The translations under genes and the position numbers were made by a program. The notes under the pieces were generated by a model, which worked only from the letters and a program-made list of their open reading frames with translations, did not search any database and had not been told where the DNA came from. Shown piece by piece: positions 11,550-24,267 of a DNA stretch of 64,000 bases. Position 1 is the stretch's first letter, and every line of letters starts with the position of its first letter. Source of the DNA: Oenanthe sinensis. Its lineage: Eukaryota > Streptophyta > Magnoliopsida > Apiales > Apiaceae. The stretch spans positions 30,316,860-30,380,859 of the forward strand of contig CM053796.1 in the NCBI GenBank assembly GCA_028671895.1. The letters are read 5' to 3'.

Positions 11550-14500
11550 AATATATCCAACAATCAACACTTTCACCATGACCACCACCATTAATTTCGA
11601 CCACTACCAACACCAATCTCCGATAATTTACTGCTGCGACTAGTGATGAGCATTAATTGATTTAGTAGAAAGAATAATAAGAAATGCATGCAACTACCCG
11701 ACCACCATCTCCATCACTGCCACTATTAATTCCAAGAGACTGCTCTTTTTCCGGCGACTTCCGCCACAACCACCTCCATTCTCGCCTCTATCTCCCGATC
11801 CAGCCTCCATCATTCTCTCACTTTCTTCCCATCTCGACCTTTCTACTTGCCGCTGCAACATCTCCGATCATTGTCATAACATCACTCATCTACTCCAGTG
11901 ACCATCATTACTGCAACAATCCATAGCACCTGCGACCTCTCTTCATCTCCTTCCTGAAAAGATAAGAGATTTTAAAATCATAACAAATGCATTGATGGTG
12001 ATAAAAATTGAAGAAGAGATATTTAAAAAAAAAATTGATCACAGATGTAGCATAGATGTCAGATGTTTGGTAGAGATGTTAGGTGTTATGTAAGTGGGTG
12101 GGTGAGGTTTCTGAGACGATAAAGAGAGTAGATAAAAACGAAAGATTAAAATGAATGAACAGATTAGTTTCTAGTTTCTAACTTATTTTTTATTTTGATT
12201 TGAGAATTTGCCAATATATATATATACATATATTTTATTTTTTTAGCACTATTTGCATTGTTTTAATAAGTCCTTAATCTGAATATTCATGATCGTATAA
12301 TTAAAACTCAACTTGACTTTCAGTTATCCCAAAACCCTTCCAGCCAGAGACACGTCATTACTACCATAATTTCCCATTATTAAAGTAAGAATTTTTCGTT
12401 GAGAAACATCCATCATCTACTTCAGTCTGCTGTATTGAACCAGAAGAAGAGTCATCATGCTAGAGGAGATACCGGCACCTGGGGCTGTCCACAGTTTGAC
12501 CAACTCGACCAAATCGACTGATCCAAATCGACTTTTTCCAGCTCGATATATACTCGGATTGAAAAAACATCAACCCGGTTTTAATGCGTTGGATATGTGT
12601 TTCGATTTTTAAAATCCGATCCAATACAATCCCGTCCGATTAAAAATAAGATAATTAATAAATAACTCAAATATCCAATAATATCAATATCATTGGAATT
12701 TAGTAATTGATTCATCTATGTTATGATACAATTCAAATTTAAAAACTATGTCTGGTATTTAATTAGTTTCTACGTACTTTCTTTTAATGTGTTAAAATTC
12801 AAATATTTAAGACCTGTGTTATTTGTGTTGCATGAATGATTGTAATATTTTGTTGAACTATCTCCGATTTGTTTTGAACTTTCATTTTCAGTTTTATTTT
12901 TTTTGATAAAAAATTTGTTTATATATTTATTAACCCGATCAATCCGATCCGATCCGAATTACATTAAATGGGTTGGTTTACAAATTATATTTTTATTGGT
13001 TGAGTTGAGAATTTACAAATCCGATTAAATTGGATTGAGTTGTTAAAATTCATTAACCCGTTCAATAAAAAATGTTATGTAATTAAAAATGTTTAGTGAA
13101 TTACTTACACCGGGGCATGTTTAGTGAAGCAAATCAATAAAAAATGTTAAGTAATTAAAAATGTTATGCTGATAATAGATAATATATAAGAATTAAACAA
13201 TCCAAAACCATTACATTTTAGGATCGGAAGGTATAATCTGATGCATTTTTTCCTTCTCCATAATTTTGAGAGAACATACGTTATTTTAAATAAAAGGTAA
13301 TGGGTGGGAGTTCATACACGCAAAAATAATTGGTGTTAAGATTTTATGTGATTTCTTGAAATATAATATTTCTAGTTTTCTACATGTATTATATTGGGAG
13401 TATTAATCTAGTCATATTTAATAGATAAGTATTAATATTTATAATTTAATTACATTTATATAAGTTATATATGAGTTAAAAGTTAACTATGTTAAATATT
13501 TATATTTATTAAATAAAAAAGGATATATTGATAAAATACATCAATAATTTGGAACATGTTATAGAAATTTCAGTATATAGGAAGTTAACATAAAGATATT
13601 AATGGTGGTGTTTGGGACTCTTTATGAAAAAATTATAAATTTAAAAATATATACATTTTTTATTTTATAAATTATTTATAAAATAAGTCAAATATGTCCA
13701 ATATTTTTTCAAAACACTATAATAACATAATTTTTGTACTATTCTAATATAAAATGCTTCTTAATTGGACATTATAATAGTGTAATAATTATGGCTCCAT
13801 ATAGTATTGCTATTATCGATAACAACATCTTTTTGTGGAAAATCAGTTAAAAAATGTTTGGAAAATCTAAAAATTGTTGTCTAGAAAAGTGTCTTTATCT
13901 ATTGTTTGGTGTTGACCGACTAAAATTTTTAATATTTCATATATTAATTATTTTGTATAATTTTAATATTAAATTTAATATGATGTATTTTATTTCATTA
14001 TTAATATTTTTCTATATTTTTTATGACATGTTATTTAAGTAATATATGTCTTTATGAATCATATTATATTTCATATTATGGGATAATTATTGTGATATGG
14101 ATAAATAAAATAGTTTTGAGTGAGATTTTTAAAATAGGTTGAAAGACATTTCATTTGTAGAGTGATTTATGGAAAAAAATGTGTTTCAAGTAAAATGGTT
14201 ATGTTTTTAAAAAAATTGGGTTTGATTAATGAAATTAGTAAAATATAAATAGTTCAACCCAAGTATCGATTAACCAACTGCCAAATTTTAATGTTTCATT
14301 TATAAAGTTTATTATAAATCATGCGATATATAGGTTGACTGATATTTAAGTAAATATATTTTTATGTTAAAATTTTATTAGTATTAAATATAATTTTTTT
14401 AATATTAAAAATTTATGTTAATACATATGATGTATATTCTTATTTTATGTAAACTTATTAATTATGTGAGTGATAATAAATTAATTAAAAGAGTTACTTT

Positions 14501-14740
14501 GATGTTAATTAAAAATTATGTATAATTTTTCTTTAATATAGATATGTATATTATTTTTGTTGATAAAAGTTAACTATAATAAGCAGAATTTTATTTAATA
14601 TAAATATTTATATAATTTGAACTTATGTTATAATAAATATATATAGTTTGTATTCAAAATAAAATTTTAAATAATATAGATATTTATATAATTTATGGGT
14701 CCGTATTATAATAAATTAAATTATATTTAACACAAACATA
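11550..14740. other. AT-rich intergenic region with degraded repeats
   Basis: A CCACCATC-rich tract at 11575-11935 gives an 80-codon low-complexity frame without gene features. The segment at 12480-13080 (GGGGCTGTCCACAG at the left, GATCCGATCCGA and ACCCGTTCA-type repeats at the right) looks like another degraded element, but no termini can be fixed. 13100-14740 is more than 75% AT, and I see nothing functional in it. Confidence 0.5.
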
Positions 14741-14742
14741 TA

Positions 14743-14999
14743 CTCCCTCCGTTCCATAAAAAGTAACGGTTTATAAAAATTAAAAGTCAAGATGATTCAA
14801 CTTTGACTATTTATTAATAATTATTGTTAAAAAGAAAAATTATGAAAAATATATCATTAAAAAATATATTACATTAACTATTACATTTAATTTTTATTTT
14901 TGTAAAAATATAAATCAGTAATATTTAAGAAGTGATCAAAGTTATATAAATCTGATTTCTAATTTTTATAAACCGCCACTTTTTATGAAACGGAGGGAG
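14743..14999. mobile_element. Stowaway-type MITE (Tc1/mariner)
   Basis: The ends CTCCCTCCGTTCCATAAAAA and TTTTTATGAAACGGAGGGAG are inverted repeats, and the dinucleotide TA flanks both (14741-14742 and 15000-15001). This is the standard Stowaway signature in plants. Length is 257 bp; no coding content. Confidence 0.93.
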
Positions 15000-15404
15000 T
15001 ACTATATTTTTCAGGTGCATATCCCAGTACAGACCGGCTTACGAATCAAAATTAAATTTTAATATTTCTATTTTAATAATATAATACAAATATTTCAGCC
15101 TTTCTTTTTTGTCCGGGAAATATATTTCAGATTTACTAAGTATAGATGTGATCTTTATTTGTCACGTGTATATTAAATAATATATATTTTGTCAGTATTT
15201 TTGACTTGTAAAATAAATAAATATTTTTTATCGTGAGTTGAAAAATGTAGGCGTTAAGATATTTTTGTAGGCATATACATGGCCTCAAGTTGAGCATCCT
15301 TGTTGATAACCGAGTGACAAAGCTACCATTACTTGATTCGTTCTCTCTCACCATTCCCAAGACTCGCCGGAACCCATATTTACAACTCCCTCGTCGACAT
15401 TTCG

Positions 15405-15545
15405 GTACGTTTTGTTTGTTGATCCGTTTTTAATGCTATCTCTATTTTATAGTCGGTGTCATAATCTTTTTTTATAAACACACACATGTATATAATTTTA
15501 TTTGTATTTGTTGCTGTGAATAAGTTGATTATTATGTTTTTGCAG
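15405..15545 (+). other. Probable 5' UTR intron of the TPR gene
   Basis: GTACGTTT follows a CT-rich leader (15340-15404), and a TTTTTGCAG acceptor lies at 15537-15545, 150 bp before the start codon. Plant genes often carry such a leader intron. No transcript is available to confirm it. Confidence 0.5.
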
Positions 15546-15695
15546 GTTTAAGTTGAGTTTAAAGGTGGCTACTTGAGTACTTTCTGTGAGTTTGAATCAA
15601 TGTTTCAAGAATTCCCGGAAGTTTGAAGGGTTATTATATACTTGTGTTATTATATGTACTTACTATTGCTTCTTTGGTTGTGTTAGTGTTGAAAT

Positions 15696-17602
15696 ATGTG
15701 TGGAATGAGAGTTGCTACATGCTGTTTGAATTTGTCTCAGCATTCGGTTCCTCATTTAGATCGATTGCCTGTTTTTCGATATGCGTCGAGGATTTATAGG
15801 AGTAGGTCCTTTGAAATGGGGAATTTGAGTAAGGGGAGAAGTAGGGGTGGTTGTTGTGCGAGGATGGAAGCGTTTTCGGATGAGGACTTTTCGAAGAAGA
15901 TTCAAGAATTGGCTTTGAAGTTTCAGGCATCGGATAGCATAAGTAGTGATGTTATTAGTAAGAGTCCGTTTCATATGTCGAGGCTTGAGCCAGTTGAGCC
16001 TCCGGATTGGCAGGAAGTTATTAGTGGAAGTATAGAGCGGAAGGCCAGTTCTGTTGAGCTTCCGTTTTCATTACGGATGATTAAGAAGAAGAAGAAGAAA
16101 GAGTTGAAGCAAGGGTTTGTGGAAGTAGGGGAATCTGCTTGCTCTTCTGTAAAGAAGGCGTTTTCATCCATGGTGTTTATAATTCGGGAATTGCAGAGTT
16201 ATACTTTGCAGATGAGAGAAGTTTTGTTTTATGAAGATTTACAGGGGATTTTAGTGAGAGTGCACAAGGAAATGAATGCTTCGTTTGTTTGGTTATTTCA
16301 ACAAGTGTTTTCGCATACACCTACTTTAATGTTGTATGTAATGATATTGCTAGCGAATTATAGTGTTCACTCAATGGCGAGTAACAGTGCTCTTGCTGCA
16401 GCACCACCGTTATCTTACACAATGGAGTCAGTTTCAGATGTAAACGATGCAGATCCCAAGTTTGATTCTTCATCAATTAAGACATTTTCGGTGGCTTCTT
16501 CGAGTGGAAAGATGACTTCGATTGGTGGAAACAATGGTGGTGGACGGAAGTTTCCATCTATTGCTAGTGGAAGCAATGGAGATGAACGTTTTGAAGGGTC
16601 AGTTTCATCGGATTATCATCGAACAGTAGTGCCTGATGGGCCATCGACAACTGGGAGGTCTGGAGAACAAGAGTCGGTATTAGGACAAGTGAGTGGAGAA
16701 GAAGAGTTGAGTTTGTGGAATTCTGTGGTCGAAGAAGCTTCCAGTATGCAAGCTGTATTGAGAGATGAGTCTCTTGATCATGAAACTATGCAGAGATTCG
16801 TATCACCGGTGACTGTAAAGATTGAATCAGATGATTACGTGGATTACCTAAAAACAGAGCTTTTTTATCAAACAGAGTTGCTGCAGGAGCCCAGTAATAC
16901 TCTTTTGCTCGCTAATTACGCTCAATTCCTCTACCTAGTTGTGCAAGACTATGATCGGTAAGAAGTGAAAATATAATTATCTCTTCACTATATAAATCTA
17001 GCAGTTTTACCAGTGTACTGAATTTTAAATCTTGGTAGCAAGTTTTAGATTCCGGCTTTATTATATTTCAGGAAACACATGTAGAATTGAGAAGAAAACA
17101 CCGTCTCTCTATGAATATTGTTCTATTTTTTCCTTAATTTGGTATATCAAGTCAAGATCTTTGCTAGTAATTATGATTGATGAAAGGGAGTGAGATATTT
17201 TTATAGTTGAATTGTCTTCTTGTTAGAAATAGGTGGGAGGAATAATCTCGATAGGAAATTGCGTGGTCTTGTTTATTTTCCTTTAATGGTAGTAGCCAAT
17301 TTGAACTTTGTCTCATGTGTTCTTTTTTTTTTTTTTTTTATAAATTTTGTTACAGAGCGGAGGCTTATTTTAAGAGGGCAGCCAATGTGGAGCCTAAAGA
17401 TGCTGAGGCTGTGAGCAAATATGCAAGCTTCTTGTGGCGAACAAGGAAGGACTTGTGGGCTGCTGAAGAGACTTACTTGGAAGCCATTTCTATTGATCCT
17501 AGCAACTCTTACTATGCTGCAAACTATGCTGATTTTCTATGGAGCACTGGTGGTGAAGACACAAGTTTTCCTTTATCCTCCTCTGATACAAACTCCGTTT
17601 AA
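15696..17602 (+). CDS. Tetratricopeptide-repeat (TPR) protein, two coding exons, apparently intact
   Basis: Exon 1 is 15696-16957 and exon 2 is 17356-17602. The donor CG|GTAAGA and acceptor GTTACAG|AG join in phase, giving 502 residues. The N-terminus is basic with few acidic residues up to about residue 55 and could be an organelle targeting sequence. A hydrophobic stretch at about 198-228 may be a membrane segment. A Ser/Gly-rich linker covers 230-330. The C-terminus has tandem TPR units: LLANYAQFLYLVVQDYDRAE, AVSKYASFLWRTRKDLWAAE and YYAANYADFLWSTGGEDT. This NYA(x)FLW pattern and the final TGGEDT-(S/C)FPL are typical of a plant-specific TPR family of unknown biochemical role. No stop or frameshift was seen. 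The 398-bp intron includes a poly-T run before its acceptor. TPR domains bind other proteins; the partner is unknown. Confidence 0.88.
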
Positions 17603-18172
17603 CCCAAGGAATCAGAATAAGCAAAGCGAATATACCATAAACAGAACCCCGTAATTCCCTTGTTCATCCACTTCAATCTAATCAATCATCTACCTTTATA
17701 GTAATAACACATGTAAAGAGAAAACAAAGGACCTTTTTGCAGTTTTGGATTGTGTTTTCCCTTTGATCTATACATTAAAATCGATTATATCTGAGCAAGA
17801 GAATTGAGAATTCTTAGTTGATCGTTTAAGTTTTATATATAATTTTCTTTTAAGATTTTAGGATAACGTGTAACTTAGACGTTAATGTTCTAATTTTCAT
17901 TAATGGGCTTACATTCCAAAAAACCAAACGCTCCTATATTTTATCAGTCCTTTGCTTAAGATGGGGTGTTGCGTGTTTAGCTCTTTGCTTAGGATCGGGT
18001 GAGACTTGAGACAGCCTTTTGGCGGCCAGGAAGAGGACGGTGTGTATGGATTCTTATCCAGTTATCTTCTGTTTTTTCAAAGATTTGTAACAATGTTTTT
18101 GTATAATTATTTACTTAAATGCGACAAAATCACATGCTATATTGTAATCAAACTTTTGTATACACGTGAAAG
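17603..18172 (+). other. 3' flank of the TPR gene
   Basis: AT-rich DNA that probably holds the 3' UTR. I see no separate gene. It ends at the CGTGAAAG target site of the next transposon. Confidence 0.5.
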
Positions 18173-18558
18173 TAGGGCTGCAAATGAACAGAGCTGTTCG
18201 TGAACAAAACTCGAGTTCGGCTCGTTTAAATGAGCTCGACTCTGTTCGTTTATTAAAAGAACCTGATCTTGAACATAAAAATCCGCTCGGTTAGTAAACG
18301 AACCCGAGCCGAGCTTTATGCCTGTTCGGCTCGAGCTCGGCTCGTTTAGCTCGGGATCGGCTCGAGTTCGGCTCGAGCTCGTCTAGCTCGGCTCGGCTCG
18401 GATAAAATTTATATATATTATAAATAAAAAAATATTATGAATAATTTAAATATTTATATCATATTTAATATATTAATGTTTATATGAAATTATTCATATT
18501 ATATATATATTGTTAAAAAAAGAATAAATGTATACTATACATGTGGTTTTTGTTTGTT

Positions 18559-18725
18559 TTACAGATGCTAAGAATCAGATTCAGGCATTTGCCTCTCAAT
18601 TCCCAAACCATTGCATCTCGATTCTCATCCTCATTACAGTCTGCATTCACTGTCGTCTAAGTAACACTGGAAGTTGTATTTGTGTAAATTGTGAATCTGT
18701 GATGTACTGATGTATCTTAATTCTT
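18559..18725 (+). other. Exon-like segment inside the hAT element
   Basis: A good acceptor (TTTGTTTTACAG) precedes a less AT-rich stretch. One frame reads ATG..., giving MLRIRFRHLPLNSQTIASRF and then SSSLQSAFTVV and a stop: Arg/Ser-rich with no acidic residue, as in a mitochondrial presequence. Another frame gives DAKNQIQAFASQFPNH and runs to a stop near 18710 followed by 3'-UTR-like sequence. It is probably a captured piece of a host gene, but I cannot say which. Confidence 0.35.
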
Positions 18726-19219
18726 GAACATTTTATTTTTAAAATCTCTAAATATAATAATTAACACAAATTCAAATTTTATATTATATTTTTATTATGA
18801 TATGTATAAATATATACACACACGCATATATTATAATGTATTTACATTTGATTATTTGAATCATATTTAATATATTAATTTTTATGTGACTATATATATA
18901 TATATATAACATACATAATTTTATAATCTTTTAATTTTCTTTAATTGATTACAATCACATTTTAGAAAATGAATATCAATTTTATTTAATTTGTCAAAAT
19001 TAAAAAATTGATTAAACCATGCCATTTTTCTCACAAGTCACAACACAAATATGAAATTTGGAATTCAACATCAAGAATTAAAAAAAATAACTTATGACCT
19101 ATTCAACTTCGATCACATAGAGAAATTGACCATAATTAAATATGTTACATTTGTATTATTATACATTATATATATATATATATATTAATAAATATAATAC
19201 ATTAAATTTGGAAATATCA

Positions 19220-20010
19220 TTAAATTAAATATATCTTGACATCTGTACGGTTGGATCGTCGAGAAATATTTTTAAAAAAATGGAAAGAACAATTCGTGAC
19301 AAAATACTAATTACGAATTCTAGTCAAATAGTAGTGATATACTAAGATCTCCAACCAAATTAATTTTTTATTTTTTTAAAATTTGGAAATATCATTATAT
19401 TAGATATATCTTGACATTCGTATGGTTGGATTGTCGAGAAATATTTTAAAAGAATAGAAACAACAATTCGTGACAATGCACTAGTTACGAGTATTAGTCA
19501 ATATAGTAGTGATATACTAAGATCTCCAACCAAATTAATTTTTTATTTTTTTAAAATTTGGAAATATCATTATATTAGATATATCTTGACATCCGTACGG
19601 TTGGATTGTCGAGAAATATTTTAAAAGAATAGAAACAACAATTCGTGACAATACACTAGTTACGAGTACTAGTCAATATAGTAGTGATATACTAAGATCT
19701 CCAACCAAATTAATTTTTTATTTTTTTAAAATTTGGGGATATCATTATATTATATATATCTTGACATTCATATGGTTGGATTGTCGAGAAATATTTTTAG
19801 AAAAATAGAAACAACAATTCGTGACAAAACACTAGTTACGAGTACTAGTCAAGTAGTCAATATAGTAATGATATACTAGAATCTTCAACCAAATTAATTT
19901 TTTATTTTTTTAAAATTTGGGAATATCATTATATTAAGTATATCTTGGCATCCGTACGGTTGGATCGTCGAGAAATATTTCTTAAAAAATAGAAACAACA
20001 ATCCGTAAAA
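19220..20010. repeat. Tandem array, five units of about 175 bp
   Basis: ATATCTTGACATCCGTACGG-type motifs start at 19231, 19406, 19581, 19756 and about 19940. Each unit also has TCGAGAAATATTTT, ACAATTCGTGACAA, TAGTGATATACTA and CCAACCAAATTAATTTTTTA. The first three spacings are exactly 175 bp; the last is about 184. The array lies inside the hAT element. Confidence 0.92.
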
Positions 20011-20506
20011 GTTATTTTTATTAATTGGACTTAATTGAGTAAAAAATATTTGTTTTGTTAGTGAACAACTCGATTCGGCTCGGACTCGGTTCGAATTCGA
20101 CTCGACTCGGACCCGACTCGATTTGTTCGCGAAAAACTCGTGTTCGGCTCGTTTATTAGGAAACTCGGCTCGACTCGGTTCGTTTTAAAAAAAAGTCAAA
20201 CTCGGCTCGGTTCGGTTCGTTTAAAAAAAAAAGTCAAGCTCGGCTCGGCTCGGGCAAAACTCGGCTCGACTCTGTTCGTTTGCAGCCCTACGTGAAAGTG
20301 ACAACTTTATTGAATTATTGTACGTGACCGTGTATAACGATAGGAAATGGAACCCAACCCACCCATGCTTCTTAAAAAGCAGTACTGTAAAGTTATAAAG
20401 TTATATCTAAACGTCAGTGTTTTGGACGTTTGCCTGTGGAGTTTTCTGATCCTGTGAGTTGTGTTTTGATATTGAGTGATTTTATCACTCCGAACATGGA
20501 TGAAAT

Positions 20507-21011
20507 TAGAGCTGTAAACGAACCGGACATGTTCGGTAAGCTCGGTATGTTCGTCCGTGTTCGAGTTCGTTAAGCTCGTCCGATAAGCTTAACGAACTCG
20601 AGTTCGAACAATAAAATATGTTTGGTAAGGTTACCGAACATTGTTCGGTTCGTTAGGATTTTCGTCCGAGTTCGTTAAGAGTTCGTCCGAGTTCGTTCGA
20701 GTTCGGTAAGCTCGAGTTCGTTCGATAAAAAATAATAATATTTACAATTTTTTTTATTTTTTTTATTTTTCAAATTATTATATTTAATTTTTTTACAATA
20801 TTATATATATAATTACCGAATTGTTCGTGTTCGGTTCGGTTCGGTATGTTCGCGAACTGTTCGTGTTCGCTCGGTTCGTTACTGAACTCGAGTTCGAACA
20901 AGAAAAATTGTCCGATAAGCTTACCGAACATTGTTCGGTTCGTTAAGAATTTGTTCGTGTTCGTTAAAAGTTCGTCCGAGTTCGTCCGAGTTCGGTTCGT
21001 TTACAGCTCTA
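20507..21011. mobile_element. hAT-like MITE, 505 bp
   Basis: The left end TAGAGCTGTAAACGAACCG is matched by CGGTTCGTTTACAGCTCTA at the right. Flanks are GATGAAAT (20499-20506) and GATAAAAT (21012-21019), an 8-bp duplication with one mismatch. Both arms are filled with TTCGGT, GAGTTCG and CGAAC motifs. The termini resemble those of the 18173 and 61575 elements, so the three look like one superfamily. Confidence 0.88.
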
Positions 21012-21079
21012 GATAAAATACATATAACCTACTACCATATACTTGAATGTCAAATAATGAAAAAATGCAAGTACATCAC

Positions 21080-21510
21080 AAAAGTCTAGAATGTTTTTAG
21101 ATGTTTTTGGTCGGTTTTGACAAGATTTCTGACCAACTGTTTGGTTGGTTTAGTTTAATTGGAAATAGATGGCATAATCGACCAACAAAAGTAGTCGGAA
21201 CTCGGCCATATTTTGATATTATATACAAGCAACTATTTTGGTTGGTTATGTTCGGTTGGAAATGATGATAAAAATGACCAATAAATGACGGCACAATAAA
21301 TCGATTAGTTTTGATAGTGATATGGATTGCCACTTGGCTGTCAATCATTAAATGGGACCTATTACATTCGTAATCGACCAATAGTTGGTCATTTTAGATC
21401 CGATTTCTGACCAATTCACTGGTTGCTTTTGTTGGATTGGAAATTATGTTCAAAATCAATTGACGGGTGATCGGTATCCGGTCAAGAACAAGAACCAAGT
21501 TGAAGTAAAG
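21080..21510. repeat. Clustered GACCAAC / GTTGGTC motifs, transposon remnant
   Basis: Motifs such as GACCAACTGTTTGGTTGG, CGACCAACAAAA and GACCAATAGTTGGTC recur in both orientations. Subterminal regions of CACTA elements look like this. No CACTA terminus or target duplication was found, so only a fragment remains. Confidence 0.45.
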
Positions 21511-21569
21511 GACAAGAACTCTGCAAGATTTATATGAATCTACAGTTGAAGTACATCTGGTGTGTCCTT

Positions 21570-22745
21570 GATATTGTTTTTGAGGAAGCTGTAAAAAATG
21601 AAAATTGGAAGGCGGCAATAGATGAAGAAATCAGATCTATAGAGAAAAACAGAAGCTGGGATCTGGTGGAATTGCCAAAAGGTCACAAGCCTATTGGTGT
21701 AAAATGGGTTTATAAGAAGAATATGAATCTTGAAGGTGAAATAGTTAGATATAAAGTGAGGCTTATCGTGAAGGGATATAGACAGAAAGCTGGAGTTGAT
21801 TACAATGAGGTCTTTGCCCCAATTGCTAGAATGGAGACAATCAGACTTCTGATTTCGTAAGTTGCACACTTTAATTGGCCTATATACCAGATGGACGTAA
21901 AAACAGCATTCCTCAATGGCGTGCTTGAAGAAGAAATATATATAACCCAACCATTTGTGTATGTAAAGGCTGGAGAAGAAAGCAAGGTGCTGAAATTAAG
22001 AAAGGCGCTGTATGGGTTAAAGTAGGGACCTCACACTTGGAACACATGTATTGACAAATATTTCAAGAAAAATGGTTTTATACAATGTCCCTATGAACAT
22101 GCACTATATGTGAAGAAAGAAGGAGGAAATATCCTATTTGTTGCTCTTTATGTTGATGATTTGATATTTTTGGGAAGTAGTGAAGAAATGATAAGAGATT
22201 TTAAAATTGCAATAACCCGGGAATTTGAAATGACTAATTTGGGATTAATGAAGTATTTTCTTGGTCTAGAAGTTGTGCAAAATGAATTAAGAATATTTGT
22301 GTCACAAGAAGCATATGCAAAAGATATCCTAAAAAAATTCAGAATGGATAGGTGTAGTCCAGTTGTAACTCTAATGGAACCTGGCACAAAACTTTCAAAG
22401 TTTGAGGGAAGAGATCAAGTAGATGCTAATACATATCGATGTTTGGTTGGAAGCTTACAATATCTTACTTGTACAAGGCCGAACATCGCATATAGTGTCG
22501 ACATTGTTAGTAGGTTCATGGAACAACCAAGGTACTCGCATTAGAAAGCTATGAAAATAATCCTTTGATATATCCAAGGAACCAAGTCATTTGGATTGTT
22601 CTATTCAAAGTCAGGTATATACAAACTGGTGGGATATTCTGATAGTGACTGATGTGGAGATATAGATGATTGAAAGAGCACATCAGGATATTTGTTCTTT
22701 ATGAGAGATACATCATTTGCATGGCAATCAAAGAAGCTACCATTT
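21570..22745 (+). pseudogene. Ty1/copia reverse transcriptase-RNase H fragment (element A)
   Basis: A single frame carries copia RT features: NENWKAAIDEEI, KWVYKKN, DYNEVFAPIARMETIR, MDVKTAFLNGVLEEEIY, the catalytic box LYVDDLIFLG, LGLMKYFLGLEV and GSLQYLTCTRPNIAYSVD. RNase H is cut off after STSGYFFF and WQSKKLPF. In-frame stops interrupt it at about 21858, 22022, 22542, 22567, 22650 and 22670. They fall mostly at Gln, Trp and Arg positions, as expected after cytosine deamination. The RNase H end is replaced by the LTR region that follows. Confidence 0.93.
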
Positions 22746-22778
22746 ATATAGTAGAACACTTATGTAATGTTTAAGTTG

Positions 22779-23521
22779 TGTTAGTATGGTGTTGCTCCAC
22801 CACCCACGTGCGCGCAGGGGGTGCAAATTATGAGATTTTGAGGGCAAATTCGTGGCTTCGCAAGCCTTCGGGCTTTCCGCGTGCCTGCAGACACGAATGC
22901 AACAAAATTTGGGCTGAATAAATCCGAACCAGTTTTGCTGAAATAATAATTCCCACTGGGCTTTGGCTCAATAAATAATTCGTTATTTTGTTTTAATAAT
23001 AATAATTATTATTAATTCAAAATTGATTACGAATTGATTTTGACAACCTCCTTCCTTAATTAATTAACACGTGGTTAATAAGGAAATTGTGGAGCACACA
23101 AATAAGAAAATTATGTAGCGCACAAGTAAGGCAATTGTGTAGTGCACAAGTATCCTCAAGCCTATATATACATCTCATAGGTCTTAAGGTTAATCATCTA
23201 ATCTCTCATAACCCTAAACACAACCGTCCTCAAATAACCCTATCTTCCTGGTGATAGTTTTCTTGCTCTGTTCAAGCTTGCTAGAGGTGCTGTTCTTCGC
23301 GATATCATCGTGTTCTCGTTTTATCTTGGAAGGCTATCTACTCAAACATACGGTGAGGGGCGAAATAGCTTTAAGGAGATAGTTCCGCACTGGACTCGAG
23401 ACATCTTCCGTTTCATTTCTCTTCTCTTTAATAATTTTTATTGTTAGTCATACACTATTCTGTTGCTTGCACACACAATCACTCGTATTATATTATTGTA
23501 TTTTTGGCAGATTGTTTAACA
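22779..23521 (+). repeat. Copia LTR, copy 1 (about 743 bp)
   Basis: Termini TGTTAG...TTTAACA give a TGTTA/TAACA inverted pair. The body includes CACCCACGTGCGCGCAG, TTCGTGGCTTC and CTTTCCGCGTG, all shared with the copy at 29550-30061. About 28 bp upstream (TAGAACACTTATGTA...) are also shared between the copies, so the true left end may lie up to 30 bp earlier. A gag start follows directly. Confidence 0.8.
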
Positions 23522-23588
23522 ATCTTAAAGCTATTTTATTTTCTATATGTGATTAACACATATGTGGTTTTTTTTCGGTGATAGATTA

Positions 23589-24267
23589 ATGGCTGACAAT
23601 ACTGTGAATGTTAACGGAAACTTAGTGGTTGACCCTAACGCACAGACAGTGTTGTCTGATGGGGGTAACCAGTCAACACCAATCCCCAACGCACAGACAA
23701 TGTTGTCTGATGGGGGTAATACGGTTGTTGGACAAGGGCGGATAGGCTAAAATACATAACTGTTGGATAGTTTAGTGTTCTGTTTGGGCAGAACCAAGTT
23801 AGATACATGCAACCAATGATGCAGACTGCGCCTATAACGTATAGGGTTCAAACCGCGCCTATGATGCAAGGGGTGCAAACTGAACCTATGATGCAAGGGG
23901 TGGCTACTCAGCTTGTTATGCCCGCTGCACATCCTGTGCCCGCTGCACATCTTGAGAAACCTGAGAAGTTCAATAGAATGAACTTCAAATGATGGCAGCA
24001 GAAGATGCTGTTCTACCTGACCACACTGTTTATGTCTTGCTTCTTAAAAGAGGAGACACCCATGCTCATTGCTGGGAGTGATATACAGACTGTGTATGCT
24101 GCTGATGCTTGGAAACATTTTAATTATATTTGTCAGAATTATGTGCTTAATAGCTTGGCTGACACGTTGTATAACGTGTATTGCACAAAGTCAACAGTGA
24201 AGGACTTATAGAAATCTCTTGAACATAAGTATAAAACAGAATATGATGGAGCTAAAAAGTGGATTGT
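23589..24267 (+). pseudogene. Copia gag fragment (element A)
   Basis: ATG at 23589 begins MADNTVNVNGNLVVDPNAQT, with a repeated NAQTxLSDGG unit. After a frame change, MMQ-rich repeats (QTAPMMQG, QTEPMMQG) lead to HLEKPEKFNRMNFK, a TGA, then a gag core (MLFYLTTLF, AWKHFNYICQNYVLNSLAD, LYNVYCTKSTVKDL), a TAG and SLEHKYKTEYDGAKKW. The frame then ends abruptly at the junction with an oppositely oriented copia element. No protease or zinc knuckle is present. Confidence 0.85.

Larger units (their letters stand above)
18173..20290. mobile_element. hAT-like non-autonomous element, 2.1 kb, 8-bp target duplication
   Basis: The element begins TAGGGCTGCAAATGAACAGA and ends in the inverted counterpart TCTGTTCGTTTGCAGCCCTA. 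Perfect direct copies of CGTGAAAG flank it (18165-18172 and 20291-20298), as expected for hAT transposition. Both subterminal regions are rich in CTCGGCTCG and GAGCTCG repeats. The interior carries a short exon-like segment (18559-18710) and a 175-bp tandem array. There is no transposase. Confidence 0.92.

Noticed and set aside
11684..11926. 80-codon frame rich in Pro, Ser and His
   Set aside because: It comes from a low-complexity CCACC/CATC tract, without homologous pattern, splice sites or flanking gene features.
15715..16171. Three minus-strand open frames of 66-72 codons
   Set aside because: They are antisense shadows of the first TPR exon with no splice or domain support.
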